NCBI RefSeq assembly: GCF_028372415.1
Contig: NC_092873.1
Location: 352,484,660-352,548,659, forward strand
Reading direction: 5' to 3'
Source of the DNA: Notamacropus eugenii
Taxonomy: Eukaryota; Chordata; Mammalia; Diprotodontia; Macropodidae
DNA length: 64,000 nucleotides
Below are positions 29,766 through 41,879 of the stretch, piece by piece. The position numbers and the translations under genes were made by a program. The stretch's first letter is position 1; each line of letters begins with the position of its first letter. The notes beneath the pieces are model-generated. The model was not told where the DNA came from. It made no database searches and saw only the letters and a list, made by a program, of their open reading frames with translations.

Positions 29766-32111
29766 AAAACTTTAGAGAAATGTTGTTATCTAGAAACTCA
29801 TTTATGAAGAGAAAGTTCTCAAGAACCATCTCAGACAATTTCAGAAAAGAGGGGATCTGTAATTTGGGGATTTTCCCTGTATTTCTTTGGGTTGTCCTCC
29901 CACTGCCATTCCCCCCTCCCCCCCCCCACTAACACACACATTCAGAATAGTTTTTATGTAGTCCCCTCCATCTTAGGTGGGGTTCCATTCAAGAAAACAC
30001 TCTCGAAATGATTACTCACTTATTTAAGTGAATTGAAACCAGGGAAGGGAATATAGTTTGAGAATTCAGATATTCTGAAGCCAGTTGGGAAGAAGGCCAG
30101 ACTGAATGTGTAGGGAAACAGAAGATTAATTCTAGGAAGTTTCCCCTTCTCCAAAAAGATCCTATAAGAAAATCCTGGAGCTGTAGATAAATGCTCTGAT
30201 CTCTTGCCACACCTCTCAATCTCTAACACAAAAGAAAGATAGATAGACTTCCTTTGCCCACTAAAGGAAATGAAGCTGGGAAGGCTATAGCTCTATCTCT
30301 AGATATCTATATTTTATATTATAGATATAATATAGATATACAGTCATTTCCAAAAAGTTTTGGTCTGGTGGTTCTTTTTGAAGATGAAATATAGAGAGAA
30401 ATCTTTAAAGAAATTATGGTGTGTCATGGTCCCAATAAACCCTTATCTTCACAACAACAAAAAATTGAAAAAATGAAAGATCTGTAGCAGACCACTAAGA
30501 CCTGTTACCTTCCAAAGGTCTGCAAATGGGAATTCCTCTTTCCTGTGCTAAGAAATAGAGCCCAGGGAGAGAATTTTTAGGAATTTCTATTGCATTGCTG
30601 TGTATTGTGTGTGCATGTGGATTGTCTTCCCAAGTGCGTGGGTGCTTTGAGGGTTTCTTTCAGGGCTTAATGGCTAGACAAAGTGCTCTGAGGTGGGGCT
30701 GAGGGGAGAAGAGAAGGTTCTTCCCTACTGAATTAGTGTAATTGAAGGAGTGGGGAAGGCATCTGTAAAGACTTCATGGAGGAGGTAGCATTTGTTACCT
30801 GGGTTCCTAGAGGGTAGGGGACCTCCCTAGTCTGACTTCCTATCCTCCTCACTATATTTAAATTCCATCAATCATCTTTATTCCAACTTTCTTTTAACTC
30901 ATATTTCCCTTACCTCAATTCAATTTCTGCCCCTACCTAAAGGTCAATAAGGACTGTTAGGCCACAGAATTCTTGAGAATGATAGCCAGGAAATGCATGG
31001 GGTGGGATGAAAGCTGAAATGTCCTAGCCCTGGAGATAACCTACATTTCATTGCTTGAAGGCTTAAGATGGGAAGAACCTGCCTCTCTTGGTGGATGCCT
31101 TGGGACTTCTCTGTGACATCATGCTATTCTCAGGTGACAGCAGAATCCAACCCTGATACGTCAGACTCAGGTCAGGAATAGATTCCCAGTTACTGTTTGG
31201 GGCTTCTTATTGATGATGAAGCCTTGATTCAAGTCATACAGCTAAACAGTTGAGTGTGGACTCACACACAGACTCCAGGGAGAAAACAATAAGGCACCTT
31301 TGAGACAACCAAAGAAACACCAGTCTTTGCTTTGGCCTCCTTCCCTAGCTCCTGTTTCCCACATTCTACAAAATTTCCAAGTTCCCTTTTCAGAAGTCAG
31401 CTTCCTTTCTCTCCTTCCCAAACCACCCGTTCTCTAGCCATCCCCAACCCTCAGTCTTTACTCACACACTCTAACATATTTGCTACTGTTTTTCTATCAC
31501 CTCCCCTGGCTCCATCCTCCAATCAGGGTTTATTTGAAGAGAACCCACCCAGGCATTTTAGACAGGTTAATACAAGTAGAAAGAACTCACAAAAACAAAG
31601 GCTTCTGGGGAGGGGAAAGGCCAGGGATGGGAAGGGCCCTTCAATTAGCTTTAGTTACTTTTTAGAAGGATGACAACTTAATTTGGTACTTAAGGCTCAT
31701 GAATTTCAAAGGTAAATACATACAGATTGAAGCAAGAGGTTTGTAAAGTGCAAAAAGCTATTTAAATGTAAGCTGCTATTATGCCTCACTGTATCACAGT
31801 TAATTACCCCCATAAGAAGTACACATATTTCCAAATACATTTAAGGACACTCACAAAATACACGAAACGGTTGCAAGTTCACCAGGACATTTATATTCCT
31901 TTCTTCATTCAATTAATGTTATGGTGCAGGTTGGAAATGGTGGAGGATTTGGGAGCAGGGAACTTGGATCCAACCCCTGACCTTAGTCTTATAGAACTGG
32001 ACTTATAGGATATGTTTTGAGTTTATGGATTGACAGATTTCCTACTATTACAAAGTACTTGGGAAATGGAGGCGATATGAGAACTTTCAAGGTCTCTTCC
32101 AGTTCTAACTC

Positions 32112-32300
32112 ATGGATTCTTAACTTGGGGTCTGTGAATTTGCTTTTTAAATATTTTGACAATTGTAGTTTAATGTAATGGTTTTCTTTTGTAATCCTAC
32201 ATTTTACGTTATATATTTGAAAACATTGTTCTGAGGAGTCCATAGGCATCACCAGATTGCCTAAAGGTTCCATGGCACAAAAATTGAATAAGCCATGCTC
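32112..32300 (-). mobile_element. hAT-type MITE, second copy
   Basis: GGATTCTTAACTTGGGGTCT at the left and CCATGGCACAAAAATTGAA at the right match a family whose other copy is at 13736-13929 in opposite orientation. The flanks look like the CTTCCAGTTCTAA and TATGATCTTTA parts of a MIR/MAR 3' end, so it also interrupts an older SINE. Confidence 0.6.
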
Positions 32301-32369
32301 TAGGTTTATGATCTTTAGGCACAAGTACCCCCTAATCTTCCATTTAAACTATTTCCCTGCTTTATTATA

Positions 32370-32606
32370 GCTGTTTAGTCATTTTCAATCACATCAGACT
32401 CTCCGTGACCCCCTTAGGGGTTTTCTGGGCAAAGATATTGGAGTGGTTTGCCATTTCCTTCTCTAGCACATTTAAAAGATGAGGAAACTGAGGCAAAAGG
32501 AGTGAAGTGATTTGCCCAGGGTCAAACAGCTATTACTGGTCCAAGGCTAGATTTGAACTCAGGTCTTTCTGACTCCAAGTCAGGTCCTATGTCACCTAGC
32601 TGCCCA
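32370..32606 (-). repeat. Marsupial tRNA-derived SINE, minus orientation
   Basis: From the SINE 3' end (CTGTTTAGTCATTTTCAATC, GTTTGCCATTTCCTTCTC) to the inverted head (GTCACCTAGCTGCCCA) it is full length. Confidence 0.88.
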
Positions 32607-33124
32607 TTTCCTTGCTTATCTAACACAAAAATATAGATTGTCATTTGGAGATTTCTGTTTTGTCCGCATACTTTGGGAAAAAAAATTTGGAAAAGCCTAG
32701 GCTAAAACTAAAAGAAAGATTCTGGGATGACACAGGAACATAAAAGAGAAAGTGCTGAATATCAAACATTCTTATGAAAAGCATGTCTTTGTGTGTGTTT
32801 GGGATAGGGAAGGAGGGGGGGAGGGGGAAGAAATCACTCAACTATTCTCATATTTATTTGGCTTTGTGTAGCCAAAATTCAAGGGAAGGGGGAATTGATG
32901 GTGGTGGGCAGGAAGCTGAGGGGAAGGAACAAATAAGTAGAGGTGGGTTGTACTTTTTTCCATTTTCCAGTCTGATGTTTTGAATGTCTCGTAGGTTGCT
33001 TCGGTTTGGTAGGTTGATGTCAAATAAAACTGAAAGTCTTATTTGAGCCCTACTATGGAAAGAAGTTTGGCTATGATACTGCTTCTCCCACAAGAGAAAA
33101 AGGTTTTTCTTTGATTCCTGGAAT

Positions 33125-33312
33125 TAGACAATGTTGTGCCCCTTAAAGAATAAGACCAGAGATTTAGAGCCAAATCCCTTCATTTTACAGGTGAGGAAAC
33201 TGAGATTCAGAGAAGCTAAGTGATCTCCTCCTCAAGGTCACATGGCTAGAAAGTGGCACAGTTGGGATTCAAAGTCCTGTCCTCTTACTCTAAATTCTGT
33301 GTTCCTTTCAGG
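33125..33312 (-). repeat. MIR-type SINE, minus orientation
   Basis: TCATTTTACAGGTGAGGAAA, CTCAAGGTCACATGGCTAGA and the worn tRNA-like end are in inverted MIR order. Confidence 0.8.
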
Positions 33313-33314
33313 GC

Positions 33315-34690
33315 ACTTTTATGACAACCCATTATCTCAAGAGGCAAAGGTGTGTACTTATACAATGCTTAGTACTTATGGATCCCTTATCACTGGGATA
33401 CTTCAGTTTCCTAACTCGATTATAAGAATAAGAATCTTTGAAGGGTTCCAGGAACCAATTTTCTTTTAAACTAAAAAAGGCAGGAGGTATCTTTCAATAT
33501 CCCCTCCTAGTGTAAAATATTAAAACATACATGCACTCCATCCAAAGAGGAAAATGAAGTGCTTTTAACATTTGTTTCTGAATAAGAACAGAAGTTTACT
33601 TTTAGTAGAGTAGGGTGTCCTTTTTTCTCCCTACCCTCCTTTCCCAAATAGCTGGAAGAATGCGGTTGGGGGGAAATGTCATATCAAAAGCTGGCTTGCC
33701 CCATCTGTCATCTCAACTTCTAAATAGTTTTCAGAGACAGATTTGGGCCAAGGGCCCTTCTAATCGAAAGGCATTTATTAAGCACCAGAGATGCCCTCAG
33801 CCTTGGGCTAGTTTTACTCCTGCCCCCCCCCCCCATTAGAAGAAAGAAGTTCCCCTTATGTCCCCACCCTCCAACCACTTGTCTCTTTCCAAGTCCATTC
33901 CTCGATATCCTCTCCCATATGACCCCTTCCTTTTTCAGTGACAAGTGTAAATGTTTGCTCAGCCACTCAAACATAACTCAGATTCTTGTCTCAGGTCTCC
34001 AAAAAGCATGGAAGGAGCCTTCTAACACTCACCTTCTTTCTCTGCTTGTATTAGAAATGCCTGTATCCTAACTGCTTTGAGCAGCTTTCTGGTACTAGAG
34101 CTTTAGCATCATAGCATTCCCCCCTACCCCTCCAAAAAAATCCAATCCATCACCCTCCCATACTGCAGCTAGAAACTGGACTTCCCACAACACGGTCTGC
34201 CAAGAGCAAAAAGCGAATGTGTGCGTGTGTGTGTGTATACACATATATACATATATGTGAATATATGCATATATATATGTGTGTGTGTGGATGTATGTAT
34301 GGGTCCAGGTACCCTGGCAACACTGACTGATGTCAGGCATCCCAACTAACTCCTGGTGTGCCTACTGAGCCAGACAATTTGTCCCCTCCTCCAGCATTCA
34401 GCCTTTCCCACTATTTGACTCATCTCTCTCAGTTTTATCAAGGGGTTTGGCCTGAAGGAGCAAATGATTGGGAATAATAGATGTGTATATGCACATGAGG
34501 GGTTACTGGTAACAGCTTCAGATGATATCAATGATTTTCAGCTGGGCCTTGGAGGACACTATTGCTTCTCAGGAGGAGCGTAAGTGAGGGGAGAAGGTTG
34601 GGCAGAAATTCTAGTTTATTCTGGGAGTTCAGCATCTTCTGGAACTCTCAGAGTTCGGCTTTGACATTGAGACTGCCAAGCTCTTAGCTG
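33315..34690. other. Intergenic, no gene seen
   Basis: Unrecognised sequence with a C run at 33824-33834 and a TG/TA repeat at 34218-34300. Confidence 0.4.
34218..34300. repeat. Alternating purine-pyrimidine TG/TA repeat
   Basis: TGTGCGTGTGTGTGTATACA followed by CATATATA- and TGTG-type repeats; nearly all alternating purine-pyrimidine. Confidence 0.92.
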
Positions 34691-34699
34691 AGAAATTAA

Positions 34700-34835
34700 A
34701 TGCAGTTCTCTCTATATATTTATTAAACACCTACTGTGTACAAAGCACTATACAGGAGCTGCGTGACAGGCATAGATTAGAGGAGACAGAGTATCTGTTC
34801 TAATAGAGTGTACAGTTTGTCAGGGGGATATAGCT
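34700..34835. repeat. L2/L3-related repeat fragment
   Basis: TATTAAACACCTACTGTGTA and TAATAGAGTGTACAG resemble the commonly repeated AGTGCCTACTGTGTGCCAGG-type sequence of old marsupial repeats; subfamily uncertain. Confidence 0.35.
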
Positions 34836-34879
34836 GGAACCTGAGAGAAAGAAATCCATATCAGGACTAAAGAACATTA

Positions 34880-35450
34880 GAATCACAGAATCTTAAAAAG
34901 TTTCCCAAAGGTCCAACCAACTAGCAGATGCAAGGACCCCTCCCTAACAGGAGGTTTTCCAGCCTCTGCACCAACACTTCCAATTAAAATGAGCTGACTA
35001 CATTGCCAGAAAGCCCTTGTTATTGTTGGACAGTTCTAATCCTTAAGAAGTTCTTCCTTATTTCATGGAAAGAGTATGCCTTTGCCTCTATACATTACTT
35101 CTACCCACTGCCCCTAGTTCTATCCTCTAGCTATAAGCAGAATAAGTATAATCCCTCTTTCCCCTATGGTCCTTAAAATATATGAAAGTAGTTATCATGT
35201 CACCCTCTCCTCAGTCTCTCCTTTTGGTCAGATGCCCCTGTATTCCTTCAATCACTTGTCCTTAGACTTTTTCCAATCCTAGTCACTCCTTTCGGTATAT
35301 ATTCCAGTTTAGAAATATCTGTCTTTTAAAATGTGGTATCCAGAATGGCACAGGGCACTCCAGATGTGGTCTAGCAGCATCAATTGCAATAGAGACTATT
35401 ACCTCTATTATCTGGAAGCTATACTTGTATTAATGCAATGTAAGTTGTTC
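34880..35450 (-). repeat. L3/CR1-type LINE 3' fragment, minus orientation
   Basis: Reading +, AATCACAGAATCTTAAAAAG opens the inverted 3' end. It is followed by the CR1-like series GAAGTTCTTCCTTATTTC, TACCCACTGCCCCTAGTTCT, TCCAGATGTGGTCTAGCAGC. The 5' part is missing. It is strongly diverged. Confidence 0.7.
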
Positions 35451-35679
35451 ATCAGAGCACAGAGACAGAGGAAAGATGAAGGGGGGGCAGTAAAGAATGA
35501 AATGATTCATCTTGCTATTGCAAATACTGCCTTATGGTCAAGACTCTAGGGATGCATCAGTCACTTAGTTCAGGCAGAGAGGGATCTGAGACATGCATTC
35601 ACTTTACATGCAACAAACACTGACTGAACTAAGTCTGTGTACATGGTGAGGGAGGAGGGGGATCTTCACCATAAACATT

Positions 35680-35928
35680 GTTCTGTGGTTTTTAGTCATG
35701 TCCAACTCCTTGGGACCCTATTTAGGATTTTCTTGGCAAAGATACTGGAAGGGTTTGCCATTTTTTTCTCCAGCTCATTTTACAGAGAAAACTGAGACAA
35801 AGAGGGTTAAGTGACTTACCCAGGGTCACACAACTAGTCAGTGTCTAAGGTTGTATTTGAACTCAGGAAGATGAGTCCTCCTAACTTCAGACTAGATACT
35901 CTATCTACTGTGCTGCCTAACTGCCCTC
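35680..35928 (-). repeat. Marsupial tRNA-derived SINE, minus orientation
   Basis: GTTTTTAGTCATGTCCAACT, CTTGGCAAAGATACTGGAAG, CCAGGGTCACACAACTAGTC and CTGCCTAACTGCCC give the whole inverted element. Confidence 0.88.
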
Positions 35929-35974
35929 CATCATAAACAAGAAATAAGAGTAGGAGAAACACATATCAAGGATA

Positions 35975-36110
35975 AATTCCACTTTAGACACTAGCCATGT
36001 GACCCTGGGCAAGTCACTTAACCTCTTTTCCATTCCCTCATCTGTAAAATAAAGGGGTGGACGTGATGACCTTTAAAGCTCCTCAAAGAATTACATCTAT
36101 GATACTATTA
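35975..36110 (+). repeat. MIR/MAR-type SINE 3' half
   Basis: TGTGACCCTGGGCAAGTCAC followed by CTCATCTGTAAAATAAAGGG and a decayed tail ending TCTATGATACTA. Confidence 0.7.
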
Positions 36111-36954
36111 CCCTATGTGCAAAGTAGGGAAGGATATTATTATTCAGTTTGTTGGATTTTCCGGGAGATAGGTCTTCCTGTTATTATGTCCACTCAGATA
36201 AGTTCATAACTCCTTTACATTGTTATATCCTATCTTCTGGTCCTGTTGGAATCATGTTAAGAACTTTAACTTTATTCTAGTCTGGAAGACTATGAGCATC
36301 CCAGAATAAGGTCTCGCTTCCAGAACCCAAGCTACTTGGATTAATGTTGCTTGCTCTCTGCTCTCTTGGAAAACGCAAGCAGTGTTCTTCAAAAGGATGT
36401 GAACAGTTTTTGAAACAAGAAATGTGAGCTATTGTAGCAGTTAGGAGTGTTAAAAGTTACAGAGGGATCAAGTAGAACTGGGACTTATAAAAAGGATATT
36501 GGACTTGGAGATCTTAGTAACAGGGAAGAGAGCATTTCATTTGGATGGTGGGGTTGGCAGTGAGATGGCACATGTTAGGAACGGGACAGGACAAAATGAT
36601 GGCAAGAAGCACAAATGATCCTTTCTAGGAGTTTGACGGCAAAAGGGAGAAAGACGATCAGGATGATTGCTTAAGTGTAGGGTGTCAGAGCATGGAAGGA
36701 TATATTTTTAGGTGGAAGGGAAGGAACTAGTGGATAAAGGGGGAAGGAAGGTGAGGGGGAGGGAATGAATAAAATTAAAGGTCCCCAGAGGAAAGAGGAG
36801 AGAAAAAATCAGGAGTAGAAGAACAGGGGTTTGGCTTTGAGAGGAAGGTTCCCCTTTTCTCAATGAGTAGAGCAAAGTAGGGGAAGATGTAGAAGAGCAC
36901 AGAGATGTGGAGTAGAACAAGCTCACTTGGTCTTCCCTCAGTTGTTTGTTTTTG

Positions 36955-37088
36955 GAGGGGGCAGACAAGGCAATCGCAGTTAAGTGATTTGCCCAAGGTC
37001 CCATAGCTAGTAAGTGTCAGATGTCAAAGAGTTCACATTTGAATTCAGATCCTCCTGACTCCAGGGCTGATGCTCCACCCGGCTGCCC
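36955..37088 (-). repeat. tRNA-derived SINE head fragment, minus orientation
   Basis: GGCAATCGCAGTTAAGTGAT, AAGGTCCCATAGCTAGTAAG and ACCCGGCTGCCCC are the inverted tRNA-related part only. Confidence 0.8.
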
Positions 37089-37469
37089 CTCAGCTGTTTT
37101 GTTTTTTAATTGAAGTTGGCGTGGTTAAGTTAAAGTGGGTGGTGCATGATATAGAGTTTTTAAACAGAGAAAAGGTTTGAAATAACAGCTGTGGGGAGTG
37201 TGGTGGAGAATAGAAGCAATGAGATTAGATAAGAAATTTGTAGGGCCCCAATCAACGCAGTTGTGTGATTTTCTGCAGCAGCGTTCAGCATCGTGCATGT
37301 AGAAGCAGACAAATCAGACAGAATTTGGGAAACGGGGCAAGGGAGCCAAGACATTTAAAGACAGAAGTTAATGTATGCTTGAACTTGTCAACAGCAGGGT
37401 CAAGCCCATAAAGGAGATAGGACAGGTGGCAAGGAATTTAAAGGTAATGTGCTGGTGGGTCTGGTGGGT

Positions 37470-38090
37470 CTGTCTGCCACAAGTCTCTCCCCACTCCAGT
37501 CTATTCTTTACTTTGCTATCAAAATGATCTTCTAAAAATTCAAGTCTGACTATTCAATAAATTCCAGTGGCTCCCTGTTATCTCTAGGACCAAATATAAA
37601 CCCTCACTTTGGTTTTCAAAGTCTTTTATAACATAGCCCCACTTTCTTACTGCCTTTCCAGTCTCCCTATACCTTGCTATATCACATAAACCATGAGTCA
37701 GTGACATGGCCTCCTTGCTGTTCCTCAAACAAGACACTCCCTCTGCTGACTCTAGGTATTTCCACTGACTGTCTCCAGTACCTGAAATGCTATTGCTCCT
37801 TATATCTGCCTCCTGGCTTCCTTCAAGTCCCAGATAAAATCTCACATACTACAAGAAACCTTTTCTGATCCCTTTTAATTCTACTATCTCCCTTCTGTTG
37901 ATTATTTCCAATTTATCCTGTATATACCTTGTTTGTCCACAGTGGTTTATATTTTGTCTCCACGTTATACTGTGAACTCCTTGGGAGCAGAGACAATCTT
38001 TCACCTTCCTTTATATCCCCAGTGCTTATCACAGTGCCTGGGACATAGTAGGCACTTAATAAATGTTTATTGACTGTCTTCTTGATATTG
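37470..38090 (+). repeat. L2-type LINE 3' fragment
   Basis: GGCTCCCTGTTATCTCTAGG, AAACCTTTTCTGATCCC, GAACTCCTTGGGAGCAGAGA and GTAGGCACTTAATAAATG form the typical L2 3' end series. No coding capacity remains. Confidence 0.8.
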
Positions 38091-38099
38091 TCAATGACT

Positions 38100-39640
38100 G
38101 GATCAAAACCATGAAGGAAAAGTCATCAGGAAACCAAAATCTGAGTGTGACCAAATAATATTCCATATTAATTACCATCTCAAACTGGAAAGATGTTGGA
38201 TCATTGGACAAGGTTGAATTTAATCAGACTGTTTCCATGTTAGTCAACCTTCAGAAGTGGTAGGATGGTGTCATCGGCATTATAGGAAAAGACATGAGCT
38301 AAAAACACCATGAGGCTCTTAGGCATTGGTAAAACTCATGAGTCACCACTCAATGGTGATTAAAGCTCTTCTGACTTCTATCAAATGCTGGGAGTCCATA
38401 ATTCACAAATGCTCAAGAAGTATAAATCAGATATTCTTGGAACATGTAGATCTTTTACTCTTCACGAGTTATCTATACCCTGAAATAGGAAGGGACTTTG
38501 CCAAAGCATGAGCAGGCTATGGCTAATGTCAGTTTCCCTTTTTCTCGGTCTCCACCCTGTCTTCCTAGTCATGGACCCCACAATGTGGTAAACTGATTGG
38601 TCTGAGTTTTGATTACAATGGAGAAGAGATTATCCAAGAGTCCAAAGTCTCAGAGTCTAATGCCCCCTATACATCCTCTCAGCCTTGGAAAAAGTGTCAG
38701 GAGGCAAATAGAATGCAAAAATTCAGAGATCCTCATCCTAAAAATCAGCACAATTCTTCAAGGTCTTCAAAATGCTTGAATCAATTGAGTTAATATGATG
38801 GGGATAGTATTCATCAAGGGCAGGAGATCATTTCTGGTATCCATTCCCCCGCTTTATGCAAATGTTACTTGAGCCCCAAAGAAACTACATTCCTTGGTCA
38901 GTTTGCTGTTTATTTTAAAACACACTGACTCTGCAATCCGTCTGGAAAGCTCTGAAGGGCCCCCTGATAAGGGCATCTTCTCGAAGCCCAGCAGCAGGGG
39001 CAGTAAATCGAAAACATACAGAAACATCAAAAAAAGCCTCCTCCTTGATCAGAGGCTGTAAAGAATTTGCCAAGTCTGCAAGATAACAGGATCACAAGCG
39101 CCTGTGTGAATCCCTTGGAGAAAGCCCATTTATTTTCTCCCCATCACCTCCTGTTCTCTGGATGCACAAAACATATTATTTTGGGGAAAAGGAAGGTAAA
39201 GAAGCCACCAGTAAGGAGAGCCATGCCAAATGTCACCCCTTAACCTAGGGTTACTTCTTCCAATGCTTTGAGCAAATGGATGGGGATGGGGAAGGGGGGG
39301 TGTCTTTCTTTGTCTTATCAGTTTGAAAACACAGGTTTCAGAGGTTCTACCACTCCTGGAACAAAAAAGGGTATCACAGAGTAAATACCTGGATGGGAAA
39401 GACATATTTGAGAAAGCCCAGATAGCATTTTCAACATATTTAAAGATCTCAGCCCTCCCTCTGCTGGCTTCAGTATCCCATCACCTGAAGTTCTGCTAGA
39501 AAAAAAAATGTTCCAACAGATAAAAGAATTTTTGAGAAGTCACGACACAGGGAGTCCGAGTTTCGGGGTCTCTCCATCATTTCCTACATGGTATGTAAGA
39601 GCCTGGACTGAGGATTGTAATCGAAGCAATAAGGACTTGA
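38100..39640. other. Intergenic, no gene seen; possible conserved element
   Basis: No repeat is recognised. 38880-39130 has non-repetitive mixed sequence (AATCCGTCTGGAAAGC, CTGATAAGGGCATC) and is a candidate conserved element by appearance only. Confidence 0.35.
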
Positions 39641-39644
39641 GTTA

Positions 39645-40190
39645 AAGGCTAAAATGCCAGACCTGGAGTCAGGAAGGTCTGGGTTCAGATACTACTTCAA
39701 ATAATTACTTGCTCTGTGTCCAATGGCAAATCATTCATATTTTCTAAGTTTCAGTTTTCTTATCTACTCATTCCATCATATTTATTTCTATCTCTACTCT
39801 AGGTCAAACCCTCCCTTATGATAACCCCTCTCCCAAATAAATTTCTAAAATCCTAGTGGTTCCCCATTATCTCTAGGATCAAATATAAAATCCTCTAATT
39901 GGCTTTTAAAAATCTTTCATATCCTGCACCCTTCCAACCTCTCTAGTCTCTTTCATGTATTCTATGTACCAGAGCTTAGAGTTTGGTCAGATGTTGAAGA
40001 TGCCAAGGTCACACCTATACCCTGGGCCACCAGACTTCGATGACTATGGAAGAGAGAATGAGGCTGATGACTTTGTGCAGTTCTGCCACACTTAAATCCA
40101 GTTCACTCACAAGTCAAGATCTCATCCTATGAGGTCATAGGTCCTCTGAAAATGAAGGATGAATGACTACAATAACAGTAGTAGCAGCAG
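39645..40190 (+). repeat. SINE and L2 pieces in series
   Basis: 39645-39770 is a tRNA-type SINE head (ACCTGGAGTCAGGAAGGTCT). 39830-39960 resembles the L2 segment at 37555-37680 (TTCCCCATTATCTCTAGGAT). 39985-40190 resembles the SINE tail at 3730-3918 and ends AAATGAAGGATGAATGAC. The SINE may be split by the L2 piece or the pieces may be independent. Confidence 0.55.
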
Positions 40191-40965
40191 GGCTGGGATT
40201 CAAATAAAGACCTCCTTGCTCCAAAAACCTAGGATTCCTTCTCTTTGCATCACAAAGCATTATAAATGTTTTGTCATCATTTTTTAGTCTGAGACATGGT
40301 GGGATGGAACCGGTGCCTGGAACTCAGCAAAGGAATGTTATACTTGGCTCAAAAGGAACAGATCTGATTGTGGGAATGGAGGAGTGATTTGGTACATCAA
40401 GGTGGTACCTGGAATTTCATGAACCTGAGATACAGCCTTAGAGAAGAGAATAAAGGAAGGGATAAGTAGAAATGACCTTTTCTGTTGGAGTGTGATGCTG
40501 TCAGTACTACCATTGACAATGCACTCCAATGCAGGAGACAAAAGTCAGGAGCTATTCACAGTTCACAGAAGCTCATTAGGAAGAACAATGTGGGCCAGAG
40601 TCCCTGGCTTAAAAACTCTCAGGTACTTTCAGGTCACTGAGCATGACCAAGTATGGGAAAGTATTCAAGCTCAGACTCTGTACACCCTAACATGATGCTG
40701 CCTACTCTCTTAGATCCCACTAATGTTTGAGACTCCTGCTGTCTCCCCCGTACATAAAACCTTTGTCTTGATGCTGGCTCTTTTCCTAGACTACATTTCC
40801 TAGACTGGTAACCAACCTTCATACAACTGGCTTTCATTTCTTTGTAATCCTTTACAGGATCTGATTGTACTCTTGTGAACTATCCAACTCTGTTGCGTAT
40901 TGGTCTATACTAGACCACTGAAGACAAGTAGGAGATGAGGATATTGGCAGTTGTTAGGGCATAGA
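40190..40965. other. Intergenic, no gene seen
   Basis: Unrecognised unique sequence. Confidence 0.35.
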
Positions 40966-40968
40966 ACT

Positions 40969-41219
40969 GTTGTTGTAGTTCAGTAGTGTCTGACTCTTCA
41001 TGACCCTATTTGGGATTTTCTTGGCAAAAACATGCTAGGATAGCTTGCCATTTCCTTCTCCAGTTCATTTTCTAGATAACAAACCTGAGTCAAACAGGTT
41101 TCAGTGACTTGCCCAGTCACACAGCTAGTAAGTATTTGTAGCTGGATTTGAACTCAGGAAGATGAGTCTTCCTGACTCCAGGCCCAACACTCTTATCTGC
41201 TGAGTCACCTAACTGCCCT
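40969..41219 (-). repeat. Marsupial tRNA-derived SINE, minus orientation
   Basis: GTTGTAGTTCAGTAGTGTCT at the 3' end and GAGTCACCTAACTGCCC at the head; full length. Confidence 0.88.
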
Positions 41220-41454
41220 AATGTCATGGAACAAAGGGATATTGCATATTCGTAAGTTCAGTGTGACCCAATAGGGTGTTAGGACTGTGAGAATTAATGC
41301 AAGATTAGGATTCCTTGCACAAAGTTTCTTACCCAGTCTAACAGTCTTTTCTACTTTTGTCCTACATGTTTCAAACCAATATATAAAGGGCCTGTGATTT
41401 TATCTGCATGGAGAACTCCTAGGGAGGGAAGTCCCTTCCACCAATGCAGATGGA

Positions 41455-41872
41455 TAGAGTACCAGGCTTGAAGTCATGAAGACCACTCATATTTATTACC
41501 TGTGTGATACTGGACAAATTATTTAACCTCTCTGTGCCTATTTTCTCATCTATAAAATGGAGGGATTGGACTGGGGAGTCTCTTAAGTCCCTTTTAGCTT
41601 TTAATAATTATGGTAATAGTAGGTAGCATTTATACAGTACTTTAAGCTTTACCAAACATTTTACAAGTGCTGTCTCATTTGATCCTCACAATAATCCTGT
41701 GAGGTAGGTGTTCTTATTATCACCATTTGACAAATGAAGAAACTGAGGCAGAGGTGAAGTAACTTGCCCAGGACCACACAGCTGTAAGTATCTGAAGTCA
41801 GATCTGAATTAGATTTTTGTCCTGAATCGAGGCCCAGTGTCTATCCACTGTGCAACCTAGTCGTCAAATCTT
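41455..41872. repeat. Two MIR-type SINEs tail to tail
   Basis: 41455-41620 is a + copy (AAATGGAGGGATTGGACTGG near its 3' end). 41625-41872 is a minus copy (TTTATACAGTACTTTAAGCT, GAAGAAACTGAGGCAGAGG, TATCCACTGTGCAACCTAG). Confidence 0.75.
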
Positions 41873-41879
41873 TCTGTGA

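Larger units (their letters stand above)
27890..31920. other. HOXB1 3' flank around the DR5 element; no gene seen
   Basis: 28240-28480 is a CG-richer island with the DR5 element. 28620-28700 is an AAT-type microsatellite and 29680-29765 an AT-rich tract. 28700-31900 is otherwise unrecognised and has no supported coding frame. Confidence 0.4.
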
